64,000 nucleotides of DNA from Anaerolineaceae bacterium (GTDB lineage: Bacteria; Chloroflexota; Anaerolineae; Aggregatilineales; Phototrophicaceae): the NCBI GenBank assembly GCA_020634165.1, contig JACKCF010000002.1, positions 620,001 to 684,000 on the forward strand, in the 5' to 3' direction. A program made the translations under genes and the position numbers. Positions 25,978-34,129 of this stretch are shown piece after piece. A model generated the notes under the pieces. It saw only the letters and a list, made by a program, of their open reading frames with translations. It had not been told where the DNA came from and searched no databases. Each line of letters begins with the position of its first letter. Within the stretch, counting starts at the first letter, position 1.

Positions 25978-27173
25978 TATTTGGCCCCCATCTGGACAAG
26001 TATGAGGCGATTATCAGTGTCGGTAATAAGCACGGAACCGTTGCTGGCCCATTGCAACGGCTGCATGTGTGTGGATGTCGTCCCCCGGAATTGCCCGGGC
26101 AATATCATCCGACCGGATTCACCGGCTGCATGGGTTACGAAAAGTCCGGCATCAGGCTCTACGAGGACTGTGTAAATAAGGCCATCTCCATCCGGTGCCC
26201 AACCCGCTTCTGTTACCTTTCGGTCAGGGTCGATGAATAATGTCGTCAGATCGCTTGCGCGGGTCACAGCAGCCATACTATCTTGCGGCGATCCGGGTAA
26301 GTCCGCTGTAGCTAATAACTGTGCATTGTAGTGCAGGACAGCTTCGCCATTTGGCGCGATGTCAATCATCGTCGTGCGTGCTGCTCGGCTGTCGCGGTCT
26401 GTGTCGATCAATAGTGTATCGGTTGTATGCTCATCATCGTCAGCCAGGAACCACTGATACAAACGTGGATCGGCAGTATATTCAAATTGATTGAAGGCAT
26501 ACTGGCGGGTTCCCTCTAGCCAATCCAGATAAAGTACATCCATCCTTTGCGTACTCTCAGCAATGGCGTGTATCAGATTTGCTTGTCCACCGTCCACCGC
26601 GACGGCATACAATTCAGCCGTCAGGAAGTCATTCACCTCTGCTGAATAGGCATACCGGACAAAGGCTATTGTGGTGTTATCTATCCAGGCGGGTTGAAGA
26701 TCGATGAAAACGCCGGGACCTTCAATCGGATCAAAGCGCAAATCGCCATCAAAATCATCTTGGGTGAGGTTCGTTGCACTGCCGTCGATGCTGTCAATAA
26801 CCCAGATGTCGCTGTCCTGGAACAAGGCAAGGGCATTGTGATCCGTGAACGTGATGTAACGACTATCAGGGGACCATTTGACCGTATCCGCTTGAGGCAG
26901 CTTCCTATCAGTTAACTGATAGCAGAATGTTTCTATGCCATCAGGCAAGGTGTAGAAACAGAATGTTCGCTGATTGAGAAGGGCTAAGCGTGATCCATTC
27001 GGGGCTAAATAACCACCGGAGTTCTCTGGGGCGATGACGAGATCAAGCGTGATTGTATCAGTGACGACGAAATCATCGATCTGGAAATCGTTGGATTCCT
27101 GAGCGTTAGTAACGAACAATGTAACTAGCAAGGTCAACACCAGAAGAATGGCCCTGCTGCGATTGAGAATCAT
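25977..27173 (-). CDS. secreted WD40-like beta-propeller protein, paralogue 4
   Basis: 398 residues with a signal peptide (MILNRSRAILLVLTLLVTLFVTNAQ). It carries the family motifs GYLAPNGSRLA, FCFYTLPDGIETFC, WSPDSRYITFTD, DSDIWVIDSIDGSATNLT, LQPAWIDNTTIAFVRY and ELYAVAVDGGQANL, and ends RLILVQMGAK. It is the most divergent copy and lies at the upstream end of the array, behind the terminase genes. The 40-base element flanks it on both sides (25938 and 27244), which suggests it arose or moved by recombination between these elements. Confidence 0.8.
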   Translation of the reverse strand: MILNRSRAILLVLTLLVTLFVTNAQESNDFQIDDFVVTDTITLDLVIAPENSGGYLAPNGSRLALLNQRTFCFYTLPDGIETFCYQLTDRKLPQADTVKWSPDSRYITFTDHNALALFQDSDIWVIDSIDGSATNLTQDDFDGDLRFDPIEGPGVFIDLQPAWIDNTTIAFVRYAYSAEVNDFLTAELYAVAVDGGQANLIHAIAESTQRMDVLYLDWLEGTRQYAFNQFEYTADPRLYQWFLADDDEHTTDTLLIDTDRDSRAARTTMIDIAPNGEAVLHYNAQLLATADLPGSPQDSMAAVTRASDLTTLFIDPDRKVTEAGWAPDGDGLIYTVLVEPDAGLFVTHAAGESGRMILPGQFRGTTSTHMQPLQWASNGSVLITDTDNRLILVQMGAK

Positions 27174-27243
27174 AACGTTCTCCCGATGAAGGCTGATCTC
27201 TGGTCTATTATGCTCCCGATTGATCCTGCCTGTTGGTTGATAC

Positions 27244-27283
27244 CTATGAAAACATGTAAAAACGCCTGAATAGAGCGTCAGGC
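27244..27283 (-). terminator. terminator after terminase gene, near-identical to 25938-25977
   Basis: The same hairpin and T run as at 25938-25977 overlaps the last codons of the terminase gene. It differs from the other copy at two of 40 positions. It separates the terminase genes from the beta-propeller array. Confidence 0.55.
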
Positions 27284-28510
27284 AAAATCCAGGCGGAGGC
27301 TACCGGTTTGTGCCCCATACCACGCCAAAGCGACCGCGATAACCGTGTCATCGTGCATACTGGATGGCGCGCTGTAGCGATACCCGCCGCCAGGGAGCCG
27401 CTCCAGGGTATAGGCTTCCAATTCATTTAGCAGCACCGGATCAGGCAGCAGGGCGATATCGCGCCGTTCGATGGCCAGTGCCAGCCCTTCGATCAGCGGA
27501 CCTTTGCTGCGGCTGGTTGTCATGAAGGGGCGCACAGGCAGTCCTTCTTGCTGTAGCGCCTCGATGTTTACGCTGCCGATGCTGTTAGCCTCTGCCCAGA
27601 TGACGCCAGGATTCCAGCGCAGGTAAGCATCGCGAATATAGCCGCGCTGTATCTGCCAACCAACCTGATTGTAGCGTTCGAGATCGACCAACTCGCCGGT
27701 GGTGGCATCGAGCACAGCCACCGCCGTATAGTCATTGTCGCGACCCCAATCCACGCCCATGATGTAGCGATGATCCTCATGGCGTTCAATCGGCACGGGT
27801 GGAGTATACAGTGCCGCGCGTACACCCCGGAACACGCTTCCCGCGTCATCGATGAATTCCGCCAGGTATTCTTCTCGCCAGACGCGCGCAGGTGTCATGC
27901 GCTCGAGCTGACGCAGTTCGTCGCGGTCAATGAGGGGGTTGGCATGGGTCTGGAAGCGAAAAGAGGCCCACTCGTTCTGGAGCGGGTCCATGCCATTCTG
28001 GAACAGGTTGTAGAACCAGTTGCGGCCAAAAGGGGTGCTCAGGAAGATAGCACCGCCACGTCGATCCAGCAGCATGGGTCGCACGACCTCCGGCCATACG
28101 GTTGGGTCCATATAGGCCGCTTCATCAAGCACAGCATAATCCAAACCTGCACCACGCAGATAATCGGCATTGAACGTACTGTGAATCTCAATCGAGCCAC
28201 CGCTGGGGGCGTAGTCGATGCGCTGATGAGTTTCGCTGATAGCGACATCTTTAATCCGACCAGTCGCGGCGAGGTTCGTCAGGCTCGTCTTCAAATCGCG
28301 CCAGACCTGAGCCGCCATCGGATAGGTCGGGGCCAGCCACCAGGTTGTCATCCCATGCTGGATCGCTTTTTCCGTTAGTATATTGCGTGCCAGCGCCGTC
28401 TTGCCGAAGCGGCGACCACACGCGACCACCTTGAAGCGGCTCGGTGCTTCGATAATCTGGGTTTGCCCAGGGTGGGGCCACATGAGTTGAGCCGTCGTAG
28501 AAATACTCAA
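27278..28510 (-). CDS. phage-type terminase large subunit (orphan)
   Basis: 410 residues from a TTG start with a GAAGG site upstream; ATG at 28483 is the alternative. All motor and nuclease motifs are present: Walker A CGRRFGKT at 31-38, Walker B YAVLDEAAYM with D129 and E130, the coupling motif FLSTPFGRNW near 157, and the RNase H-fold nuclease acids D253 in MGVDWGRDND, E308 in IWAEANS and D387/D388 in MHDDTVIAVALAW. Such proteins cut and pump DNA into phage capsids. No portal, protease, capsid or tail gene is nearby, so it is a remnant or a domesticated pair with the small-subunit-like gene, which it overlaps by 260 bases. Confidence 0.88.
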   Translation of the reverse strand: MSISTTAQLMWPHPGQTQIIEAPSRFKVVACGRRFGKTALARNILTEKAIQHGMTTWWLAPTYPMAAQVWRDLKTSLTNLAATGRIKDVAISETHQRIDYAPSGGSIEIHSTFNADYLRGAGLDYAVLDEAAYMDPTVWPEVVRPMLLDRRGGAIFLSTPFGRNWFYNLFQNGMDPLQNEWASFRFQTHANPLIDRDELRQLERMTPARVWREEYLAEFIDDAGSVFRGVRAALYTPPVPIERHEDHRYIMGVDWGRDNDYTAVAVLDATTGELVDLERYNQVGWQIQRGYIRDAYLRWNPGVIWAEANSIGSVNIEALQQEGLPVRPFMTTSRSKGPLIEGLALAIERRDIALLPDPVLLNELEAYTLERLPGGGYRYSAPSSMHDDTVIAVALAWYGAQTGSLRLDFA

Positions 28511-28859
28511 AGCGGACTACCTTCTCTGTGTCATCATCCGGCACGGCGTCTTCCAGCTTAAGGTAGCGATCTACCAATACGCCCAGCGCGCTGGCGATCT
28601 GGTTCAGCGGCGCTTTGGCGACGATGTCCTCGTCAATGGCCTGTACCAACAGCAACGCCTTATCAGCCATCTGCTGCCGAGCGATCAGGATCGACTGCTG
28701 CGCCTGCTGCTGCCGAAGGGCCGCCTCTTGCTGCTGCCACTTGCGCAGTGTCTTGACGCTCACGCCGCAGGCATCACTGGCCGCATCGAAATCTTCGTTA
28801 TGGGCGGCCAGGGCATCCAGCGCCGTGATTTTGTCGCTTAAGCTGTAGTTCTGTGCCAT
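28251..28859 (-). CDS. terminase small-subunit-like helix-turn-helix protein
   Basis: 202 residues. The N-terminal 60 residues have a helix-turn-helix of the terminase small subunit/transposase type (ITALDALAAHNEDFDAASDA, then GVSVKTLRKWQQQEAALRQQ), followed by a Gln/Ala-rich helical stretch and NQIASALGVLVDRYLKLED, also typical of small terminase subunits. Residues 117-202 lie in the out-of-frame overlap with the large subunit and are Asp/Gly-rich with no recognisable fold. The true protein may therefore be shorter if a frameshift removed its stop. It probably recognises DNA for the large subunit. Confidence 0.65.
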   Translation of the reverse strand: MAQNYSLSDKITALDALAAHNEDFDAASDACGVSVKTLRKWQQQEAALRQQQAQQSILIARQQMADKALLLVQAIDEDIVAKAPLNQIASALGVLVDRYLKLEDAVPDDDTEKVVRFEYFYDGSTHVAPPWANPDYRSTEPLQGGRVWSPLRQDGAGTQYTNGKSDPAWDDNLVAGPDLSDGGSGLARFEDEPDEPRRDWSD

Positions 28860-29263
28860 TTTGAGAAACCAGTTGTTAGTCGTTAGTTTTTAGTAAAGAG
28901 CTTTCAGCAATCAGCCCTCAGCGATCAGTGTGCGATTACAAGTCGTGTGTAGGCGCTTGGCATGCCAAGCCCTGCCCCTATATTTATTCTTAGGCACTCA
29001 ACCCTCAGCACTGTTTTTTCTTCTTTGTGTGCTTTGTGCCTTTGTGGTGATCTTTTCCTCAGCCCTCGGAACTCAGTCCTCAGCACTGTTTTTCCTAAAC
29101 AGGGCGAGCCGGATGGTGGGCCAACCCGCCCTGATGTTCCCGGCTGCCAGCGGATGCTTGCCGTCCGGCTGTGTAACGGTTACGGCCTGACAAAATCGCC
29201 GTCCGTGCATCCGCGGCGCCTGGGAGGGTGTGACACATTTGATATTAGCACTAACGTTCTATT
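28860..29263. other. gene-free region with short degenerate repeats
   Basis: No credible gene is seen. The first half contains degenerate short repeats such as TTAGTCGTTAGT, and CTCAGCACTGTTTTT occurs twice (near 29004 and 29080). A CTTTGTGCCTTTGTGGTGA stretch and one GTAG-type palindrome also lie here. The part from about 29101 to 29220 is distinctly GC-rich and unlike its surroundings, with no reading frame or RNA gene that I recognise. Confidence 0.5.
28947..28980. repeat. intergenic palindrome, GTAG family, copy 1
   Basis: A 16-base perfect palindrome GCTTGGCATGCCAAGC (28955-28970) is bordered by GTAGGCG-like and CTGCCCCTA-like ends. It is the most degraded copy of the family seen at 30277, 39670, 55315, 56689 and 59270. 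Confidence 0.6.
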
Positions 29264-29301
29264 AAAAGCGTTCCATATGGAATAACATTTGGCACGCTTT
29301 T
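29264..29301. terminator. bidirectional hairpin after HAD phosphatase gene
   Basis: The stem AAAAGCGT / ACGCTTTT encloses a second palindrome TTCCATATGGAA at 29271-29282. It lies 65 bases downstream of the HAD gene stop and could terminate from either side. Confidence 0.5.
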
Positions 29302-29366
29302 GTTTCGACTTTATTCGGTTGAGGGCCTAAGTGGAAATTTTTGAGTAGTTGCTGCGTGTTTGTCAG

Positions 29367-30050
29367 CTAATCAGCAAACACGTTTTCTATTAGCTCCTCA
29401 TTCAACAATTCATCGAACGAGCCAACAAAATGCTCCGCGCCGTGCTGACGCATCGTATCCGGTGTGTCGGTGCCATGCGTGACGGCGATCATGTGAATGC
29501 CCGCGTTGACCGCTGTTTTCACATCCACTTCGGAATCGCCAATCATGACCGTTTGCTCAGGGCTAAAAGACGTATCCAAGTGGTCCCAGATATACTGCAC
29601 ACAAGCCGGATCAGGCTTATGAACAGCCAGCGTCCCCTGCCCGAACACCACCTTGAAATGCTTCGCCAGACCCAGTTCCGCGAGGATGGTTTCGATCTGA
29701 TGGGTGCGTTTGGTGGTGGCGATGGCCATCGTCGCCCCTCGGTTGTCGAGTTCCGCCAGCGTCGAGCGCACCTGCGGGAACAGCTCAATTTCCTCGGCAA
29801 TATGGCTGAGTTGATAGTCGGAAAAAGACGCCATCAACGCATCCAACCGCTGCGCATCGAGGTCATCGCAGAATTTCTCGAAAGTTTCAGCCAGGGTCAG
29901 CTTGCCAATCAGCGGATAGACCTCCTCGTGTGGGACTTCGGTGAAGCCGTGCTGATGCAGCGCGAAATTCAGGCTGTTGGCTATATTCATGCGGGAATCA
30001 GCCAGTGTGCCGTCAAAGTCGAAGATGAAGAGCTTGTTGTAGAGTGCCAA
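29367..30050 (-). CDS. HAD-superfamily phosphatase (phosphoglycolate phosphatase-like)
   Basis: 227 residues. The HAD motifs are complete: DFDGTLADS with nucleophile D11 and acid D13, TTKR near 113 (motif II), KPDP near 144 with the conserved Lys, and MIGDSEVDVKTA (motif III/IV). The helical cap between residues 20 and 85 places it with the Gph/PpaX-like class, which dephosphorylates small phosphoesters such as phosphoglycolate or pyrophosphate. It is a single gene; substrate is unknown. Confidence 0.88.
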   Translation of the reverse strand: MALYNKLFIFDFDGTLADSRMNIANSLNFALHQHGFTEVPHEEVYPLIGKLTLAETFEKFCDDLDAQRLDALMASFSDYQLSHIAEEIELFPQVRSTLAELDNRGATMAIATTKRTHQIETILAELGLAKHFKVVFGQGTLAVHKPDPACVQYIWDHLDTSFSPEQTVMIGDSEVDVKTAVNAGIHMIAVTHGTDTPDTMRQHGAEHFVGSFDELLNEELIENVFAD

Positions 30051-30435
30051 GGTGTTCCCTTTCCAGATAAACGCGCATATGGCGTCTGGTAATCTCAGTA
30101 TGAATAGGTGCTTGATTGTCGGAATCCAAGTATAACGGATACACTAGATAATATTCAGCGAAAGCTAAAGTGGCCAGGCACCGATTGACGAAAAACCTGT
30201 GCTATACTAACGTAGAACAAACTATCGAATACTCTATTTGGCTTTTGTTGATATATGGTCGGAGTCTATTGATTTTGTAGGGGTTTGGCATGCCAAACCC
30301 TGGGCAAGACATGTCTTGCCCCTACGGTTGACTTTGGTTGACATGTCAATATAGCCTGAACCCACCTGCCCATAGTTGATCGATTGGCAACAGCGTGCGC
30401 GGAGCGTCCGCGTAAGCACATAGGAGACGCTGTGT
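30051..30435. other. intergenic region upstream of the HerA-like ATPase gene
   Basis: The 385 bases hold no credible gene. A double GTAG-type palindrome is at 30277-30325. An AGGAG ribosome site for the ATPase gene lies about 11 bases ahead of its ATG. A promoter could not be assigned with confidence. Confidence 0.5.
30277..30325. repeat. intergenic palindrome, GTAG family, copy 2 (double)
   Basis: Between GTAG and CTAC ends lie two perfect 20-base palindromes in tandem, at 30281-30300 (centred on GGCATGCC) and 30302-30321 (centred on GACATGTC). Their arms differ from each other, yet both are fully self-complementary. Confidence 0.75.
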
Positions 30436-33186
30436 ATGGCATTTATTGAAGCACCCACTAATTTTTACCTGGGCCGTATGTTTGATAACCGCGCCCAAAA
30501 GCTGACCGATGATGTGGTCTACTACGACTCGCGTGATCTGACGACGCATGCGGTTGTGGTCGGCATGACCGGCAGCGGCAAGACCGGCCTGTGCATCAGC
30601 CTGCTGGAAGAAGCGATCCTGGATAACATTCCGGCGATCATTATCGACCCCAAAGGCGACATCACCAACCTGGCGCTGACCTTCCCTGAACTGAAGCCAG
30701 AGGAATTCCGTCCCTGGATTCTGGATGATGACGCGCGCCGTGCCAATATGTCGCCGGACCAGTACGCCGCCCATGAGGCAGCCAAATGGCGCGATGGCCT
30801 CGCGCGATGGGATATCGTGCCCGACCGCCTCAAGTGGCTCAAGCTGGCCACGCGCCTCAGCATCTATACGCCCGGTTCTGATATGGGCCTGCCCATCAGT
30901 ATTCTGGCCTCGCTGAAAGCGCCGCGTATGGATTGGAACACGCAAACCGAATTGATTCGCGAGCGCATCAATGGTGTTGTGACAGCCATCTATGCCCTGG
31001 CGGGTATGAATATGCGTCCGGTCACTGATGAACCGCATGTGCTGATGGCCAACATCATCGAGTACAACTGGCGCATAGGCCGTGACATGACCATCGAGGA
31101 CATCATCCTGCAGATTCAGCAGCCCCCCTTTGAAAAATTGGGCGTGTTTCCGGTCGATCAGTACATCAGCGAGAAGAAGCGCTACGGCCTCGCAATGGAA
31201 CTCAACAGCGTCATCGCGGCGCCGTCTTTCGCCAGTTGGATTCAGGGTGAACCGCTGGACATCCAGCATTTGCTGTATACACCCGATGGCAAGCCCAAAG
31301 TCAGCGTGTTCTATATCGCCCACCTCAGCGACCAGGAGCGCATGTTCATCATGACGCTGCTGCTGGAGAGCATGAACGCCTGGATGCGCATGCAGAGCGG
31401 TACCTCCAGCCTGCGCGCCCTGCTCTACGTTGATGAGATGTTCGGCTACTTCCCGCCTTATCCTAAAAATCCCCCCACTAAAGACCCGATTATGCGCTTA
31501 CTTAAGCAGGCCCGTGCTTTCGGTGTCGGCCTGATTCTGGCGACGCAGAACCCCGGTGACCTGGACTACAAGGGGCTGACCAATGCCGGTACCTGGTTCA
31601 TTGGCCGCCTACAGAGCGAAAATGACTACAAGCGCGTGATGGCCGGTCTGCGTGAACTCGCGACTGCCGAAGATGACCTCAATATTGAGGAATCCGGTCA
31701 GTTGATTGCTGAACTCAAGCCGCGTGTGTTCCTCATGCGTAACGTCCACAATCGGGGCGGCCCATTGCTGGTCCATACCCGCTGGGCCATGAATTATCTG
31801 GCTGGCCCCCTGACGCGGCCCCAGATCAGCCAACTGATGGCGGGCAAAAAACAGCAGTTGAGTGCTTTCGTCCAACAGAATCCCTATGTGCAGCCGCAGC
31901 TACAGCAAAATCCCTGGCAGCAGGCGCAGCAGGGGTACTTCAATGCGATGACACAGCCGATGGGCTATGGGGCACAATCAGCACCGCCATCGAACGCGCC
32001 CATAGGCGGAGGCATGACGCCGCCACCCCCGCCAGGGTTCAATCAGGCACCTGCGAACATGCCGCAAGGCGGCAGTACACCGCCCTTTGGTGCGCAGCCG
32101 TATATCACACCCGCGCAGCAGGGTTTTGGTGCCCAGGCCGCACCTCAAACGGGGAACAGTCCGCAGAGTGGCCGCTTACCAGGTAATTTTATTCAATCGC
32201 CAACGCCGCCACCGATCCCGAACGAGATTGATCAGTTCTTCCTGCCGACGACCATGACGGATCAGCAGGCGTTCACCCAGGCCGGGCAGCGCTTCTCTGG
32301 TGGGCAGGTTTTGCTGGCCTATGTGCCTGTGCTGATTGCCCAGACGACGGTGCGCTACTCCCAGAAGACAGCGCAAATCTATACCACGCGCCGTTATGCC
32401 TTCCACGTGCCGGACCTCATGCCATCCGGTCTGGTGCACTGGGATGAGCACGTTGCGCCAGTGGTGGATTCCCGCCAACTCTCGCGTGAGCCGTTCAACG
32501 CCAATATCGCCATCTATCAGGAACCATCCGCTGGATTAATTGACCCCAAGCGCGTCAAGGCTTTACGGAACGATGTAACTGATTTCCTGTACAACACCGC
32601 ACGGCTCATCATCCCCTATCACAAGACCTTCAAGACTTATGGCGATCCTGATACGGATATGAGCGACTTCCAGGCGCGGGTGACGCAGCAGGCCCGTGAA
32701 GCGCGTGATGATGAGATGGACAAGCTCAACACGAAGTACGGCGGGGCAATGGACCGCCTTGAAGAAAAGCTGCGCCGCAAAGAGCGCGAGCTGGAAGCCG
32801 AACGCATCGAAATCCGTGACCGCAAGCGTGAATCGCTCTATACCACAGGTGAAGCTGTCCTGAGCATCTTCAAGGGCCGCACGAATTACACGCTGTCGCG
32901 CATGTCGCGGACCAATCGTTATAAGCGCCAAACCGAAGCGGACATCCAAGAGAGCCACGACGTCATCAGCGAGCTGGAACGCGAAATGGTCGACTTAGAA
33001 GCTGAATACGAACAAAAGCTGAACGATGTCAACCAGAAGTGGGTTAATATCGCTGCCGACATCGAAGAACAGACCATCACACCCTATAAAAAAGACATCG
33101 CGGTCGATGTCTACGGCGTGGGCTGGGTGCCGCACTACTACGTCAATACAGGCGGCCAACCGCTAATCGTCCCGGCCTTTGGATAA
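30436..33186 (+). CDS. HerA/FtsK-like ATPase with low-complexity linker and coiled coil
   Basis: 916 residues. The N-terminal ATPase core has Walker A GMTGSGKT at 43-50, IIDPKGD at 69-75, Walker B LLYVDEMFG near 329-337, GLILATQNPGDLDYKG with the sensor Gln at about 371, and RLQSENDYKRV near 391; these are the marks of HerA/VirB4-like DNA translocases. Residues about 475-595 are a Gln/Pro/Gly-rich disordered linker. A further globular part follows, then a strongly charged coiled coil at about 750-880 (LEEKLRRKERELEAERIEIR) and a short hydrophobic tail. Likely a hexameric pump or remodelling ATPase; the partner nuclease NurA of classical HerA is not nearby. Its composition matches the rest of the window. 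Confidence 0.78.
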   Translation: MAFIEAPTNFYLGRMFDNRAQKLTDDVVYYDSRDLTTHAVVVGMTGSGKTGLCISLLEEAILDNIPAIIIDPKGDITNLALTFPELKPEEFRPWILDDDARRANMSPDQYAAHEAAKWRDGLARWDIVPDRLKWLKLATRLSIYTPGSDMGLPISILASLKAPRMDWNTQTELIRERINGVVTAIYALAGMNMRPVTDEPHVLMANIIEYNWRIGRDMTIEDIILQIQQPPFEKLGVFPVDQYISEKKRYGLAMELNSVIAAPSFASWIQGEPLDIQHLLYTPDGKPKVSVFYIAHLSDQERMFIMTLLLESMNAWMRMQSGTSSLRALLYVDEMFGYFPPYPKNPPTKDPIMRLLKQARAFGVGLILATQNPGDLDYKGLTNAGTWFIGRLQSENDYKRVMAGLRELATAEDDLNIEESGQLIAELKPRVFLMRNVHNRGGPLLVHTRWAMNYLAGPLTRPQISQLMAGKKQQLSAFVQQNPYVQPQLQQNPWQQAQQGYFNAMTQPMGYGAQSAPPSNAPIGGGMTPPPPPGFNQAPANMPQGGSTPPFGAQPYITPAQQGFGAQAAPQTGNSPQSGRLPGNFIQSPTPPPIPNEIDQFFLPTTMTDQQAFTQAGQRFSGGQVLLAYVPVLIAQTTVRYSQKTAQIYTTRRYAFHVPDLMPSGLVHWDEHVAPVVDSRQLSREPFNANIAIYQEPSAGLIDPKRVKALRNDVTDFLYNTARLIIPYHKTFKTYGDPDTDMSDFQARVTQQAREARDDEMDKLNTKYGGAMDRLEEKLRRKERELEAERIEIRDRKRESLYTTGEAVLSIFKGRTNYTLSRMSRTNRYKRQTEADIQESHDVISELEREMVDLEAEYEQKLNDVNQKWVNIAADIEEQTITPYKKDIAVDVYGVGWVPHYYVNTGGQPLIVPAFG

Positions 33187-33193
33187 AAAGATT

Positions 33194-33228
33194 GAGTCAC
33201 TGCTAGTAATATCAGTGGTGACTCTTTT
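33194..33228. terminator. bidirectional terminator between convergent genes
   Basis: A 7-base stem GAGTCAC / GTGACTC, extended by CTG/CAG in the loop, is followed by TTTT on the plus strand and by AATCTTTTT on the minus strand. It overlaps the last codons of the membrane protein gene. Confidence 0.65.
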
Positions 33229-34129
33229 CAATCTCTGAGGATATTTGCTGAGATATGATTTGTTGAACTAAATTGGATTCTCTAGCGACGATTATTCGCT
33301 TAAAAAAGTAGTTTAAAGAAACAAGAATTATAGTAAGTCCTCCAAATGCCAACGAATAGAGAAGGGGAATCCATAGATTTATCTTGTTAATCAAAATATT
33401 TGTGGAAAGAACCTCAAATGATTGAGGTACTGATGAAAAACCAAGTCCGAAGAACACAAGAAGCAATACGCATACCGAGATAAATATGATGTATTTGTCA
33501 TCACGTATGTACTGATGAAAGTTTCCTGTCTTGTAGAGATTCAAATCATTGACTATCGAACTATTTTGAGCGGTGGTGAACAATATGAAAACAGACAGGA
33601 ATAACGTTATTATTGTTAAGAGTGATTGTCCGATCGTTTGATAAAAATCTATGGTATCCTGCACAAGCGGGAATTGCTGAGAATTCAAGCGAAATTCGTT
33701 ATAAAGTTTGGCACTTTCGGCTGAAACAAACCAAAATATTGCTAGTGAAATGAAAACAATAACTAAAGCAACTATTAAGGTTTTCCATTCATCTCTTAAC
33801 CTACTTTTGACGCCAGTCGGTTTAATGTCTCCCAAAATGCGCGGATTTGTAAGGAATAGATGAAAATCCTTGAGATTTAGACGTTTATCAGAACATATGT
33901 TCAATCTTGCTCTTGAAGAAATCTGAGGATATACGGCTACTGCTTTTCGTCCATTGTCTCCATAGACTATGACTGTTGCTATTTGCTTGCCCTTGAGATC
34001 GTCGTCATTTACAAGCATTTTATGTATATCTGAAAATAACTTCAGATCGATTGGCTGAACTGAAGATATACTTTCATTCTTCTTGATTTGCTCATAATAG
34101 TATTCGGGTGATCTATGATTCGTTGTCAT
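33212..34129 (-). CDS. hypothetical membrane protein of AT-rich cassette
   Basis: 305 residues, not recognised. A soluble N-terminal domain (1-115) is followed by four predicted membrane segments at about 117-137, 167-187, 213-233 and 251-276 and a short charged tail. A VRDEWK-like basic stretch precedes the first segment. Base composition is clearly AT-rich (the row 33241-33300 has 20 G/C in 60) and codon use favours A/T endings, unlike the flanking genes. The start overlaps the stop region of the gene before it by 17 bases, so both form one operon. The layout, a soluble protein followed by a four-helix membrane protein, is like several two-gene phage-defence modules, but no family is identified. 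Confidence 0.75.
   Translation of the reverse strand: MTTNHRSPEYYYEQIKKNESISSVQPIDLKLFSDIHKMLVNDDDLKGKQIATVIVYGDNGRKAVAVYPQISSRARLNICSDKRLNLKDFHLFLTNPRILGDIKPTGVKSRLRDEWKTLIVALVIVFISLAIFWFVSAESAKLYNEFRLNSQQFPLVQDTIDFYQTIGQSLLTIITLFLSVFILFTTAQNSSIVNDLNLYKTGNFHQYIRDDKYIIFISVCVLLLVFFGLGFSSVPQSFEVLSTNILINKINLWIPLLYSLAFGGLTIILVSLNYFFKRIIVARESNLVQQIISQQISSEIEKSHH

Noticed and set aside
28930..29285. Two overlapping plus-strand open frames in the gap after the terminase genes
   Set aside because: They translate short repeats and the GC-rich block, are rich in Cys/Leu/Ser without any fold, and have no ribosome site.
27278..29366. Interpretation as a prophage
   Set aside because: Only the terminase pair is phage-like; no integrase, portal, capsid, tail or lysis gene and no attachment sites are seen on either side.
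30346..31323. 325-codon open frame on the minus strand
   Set aside because: It is antisense to the HerA-like ATPase, whose Walker motifs are certain; the antisense product has no family features.
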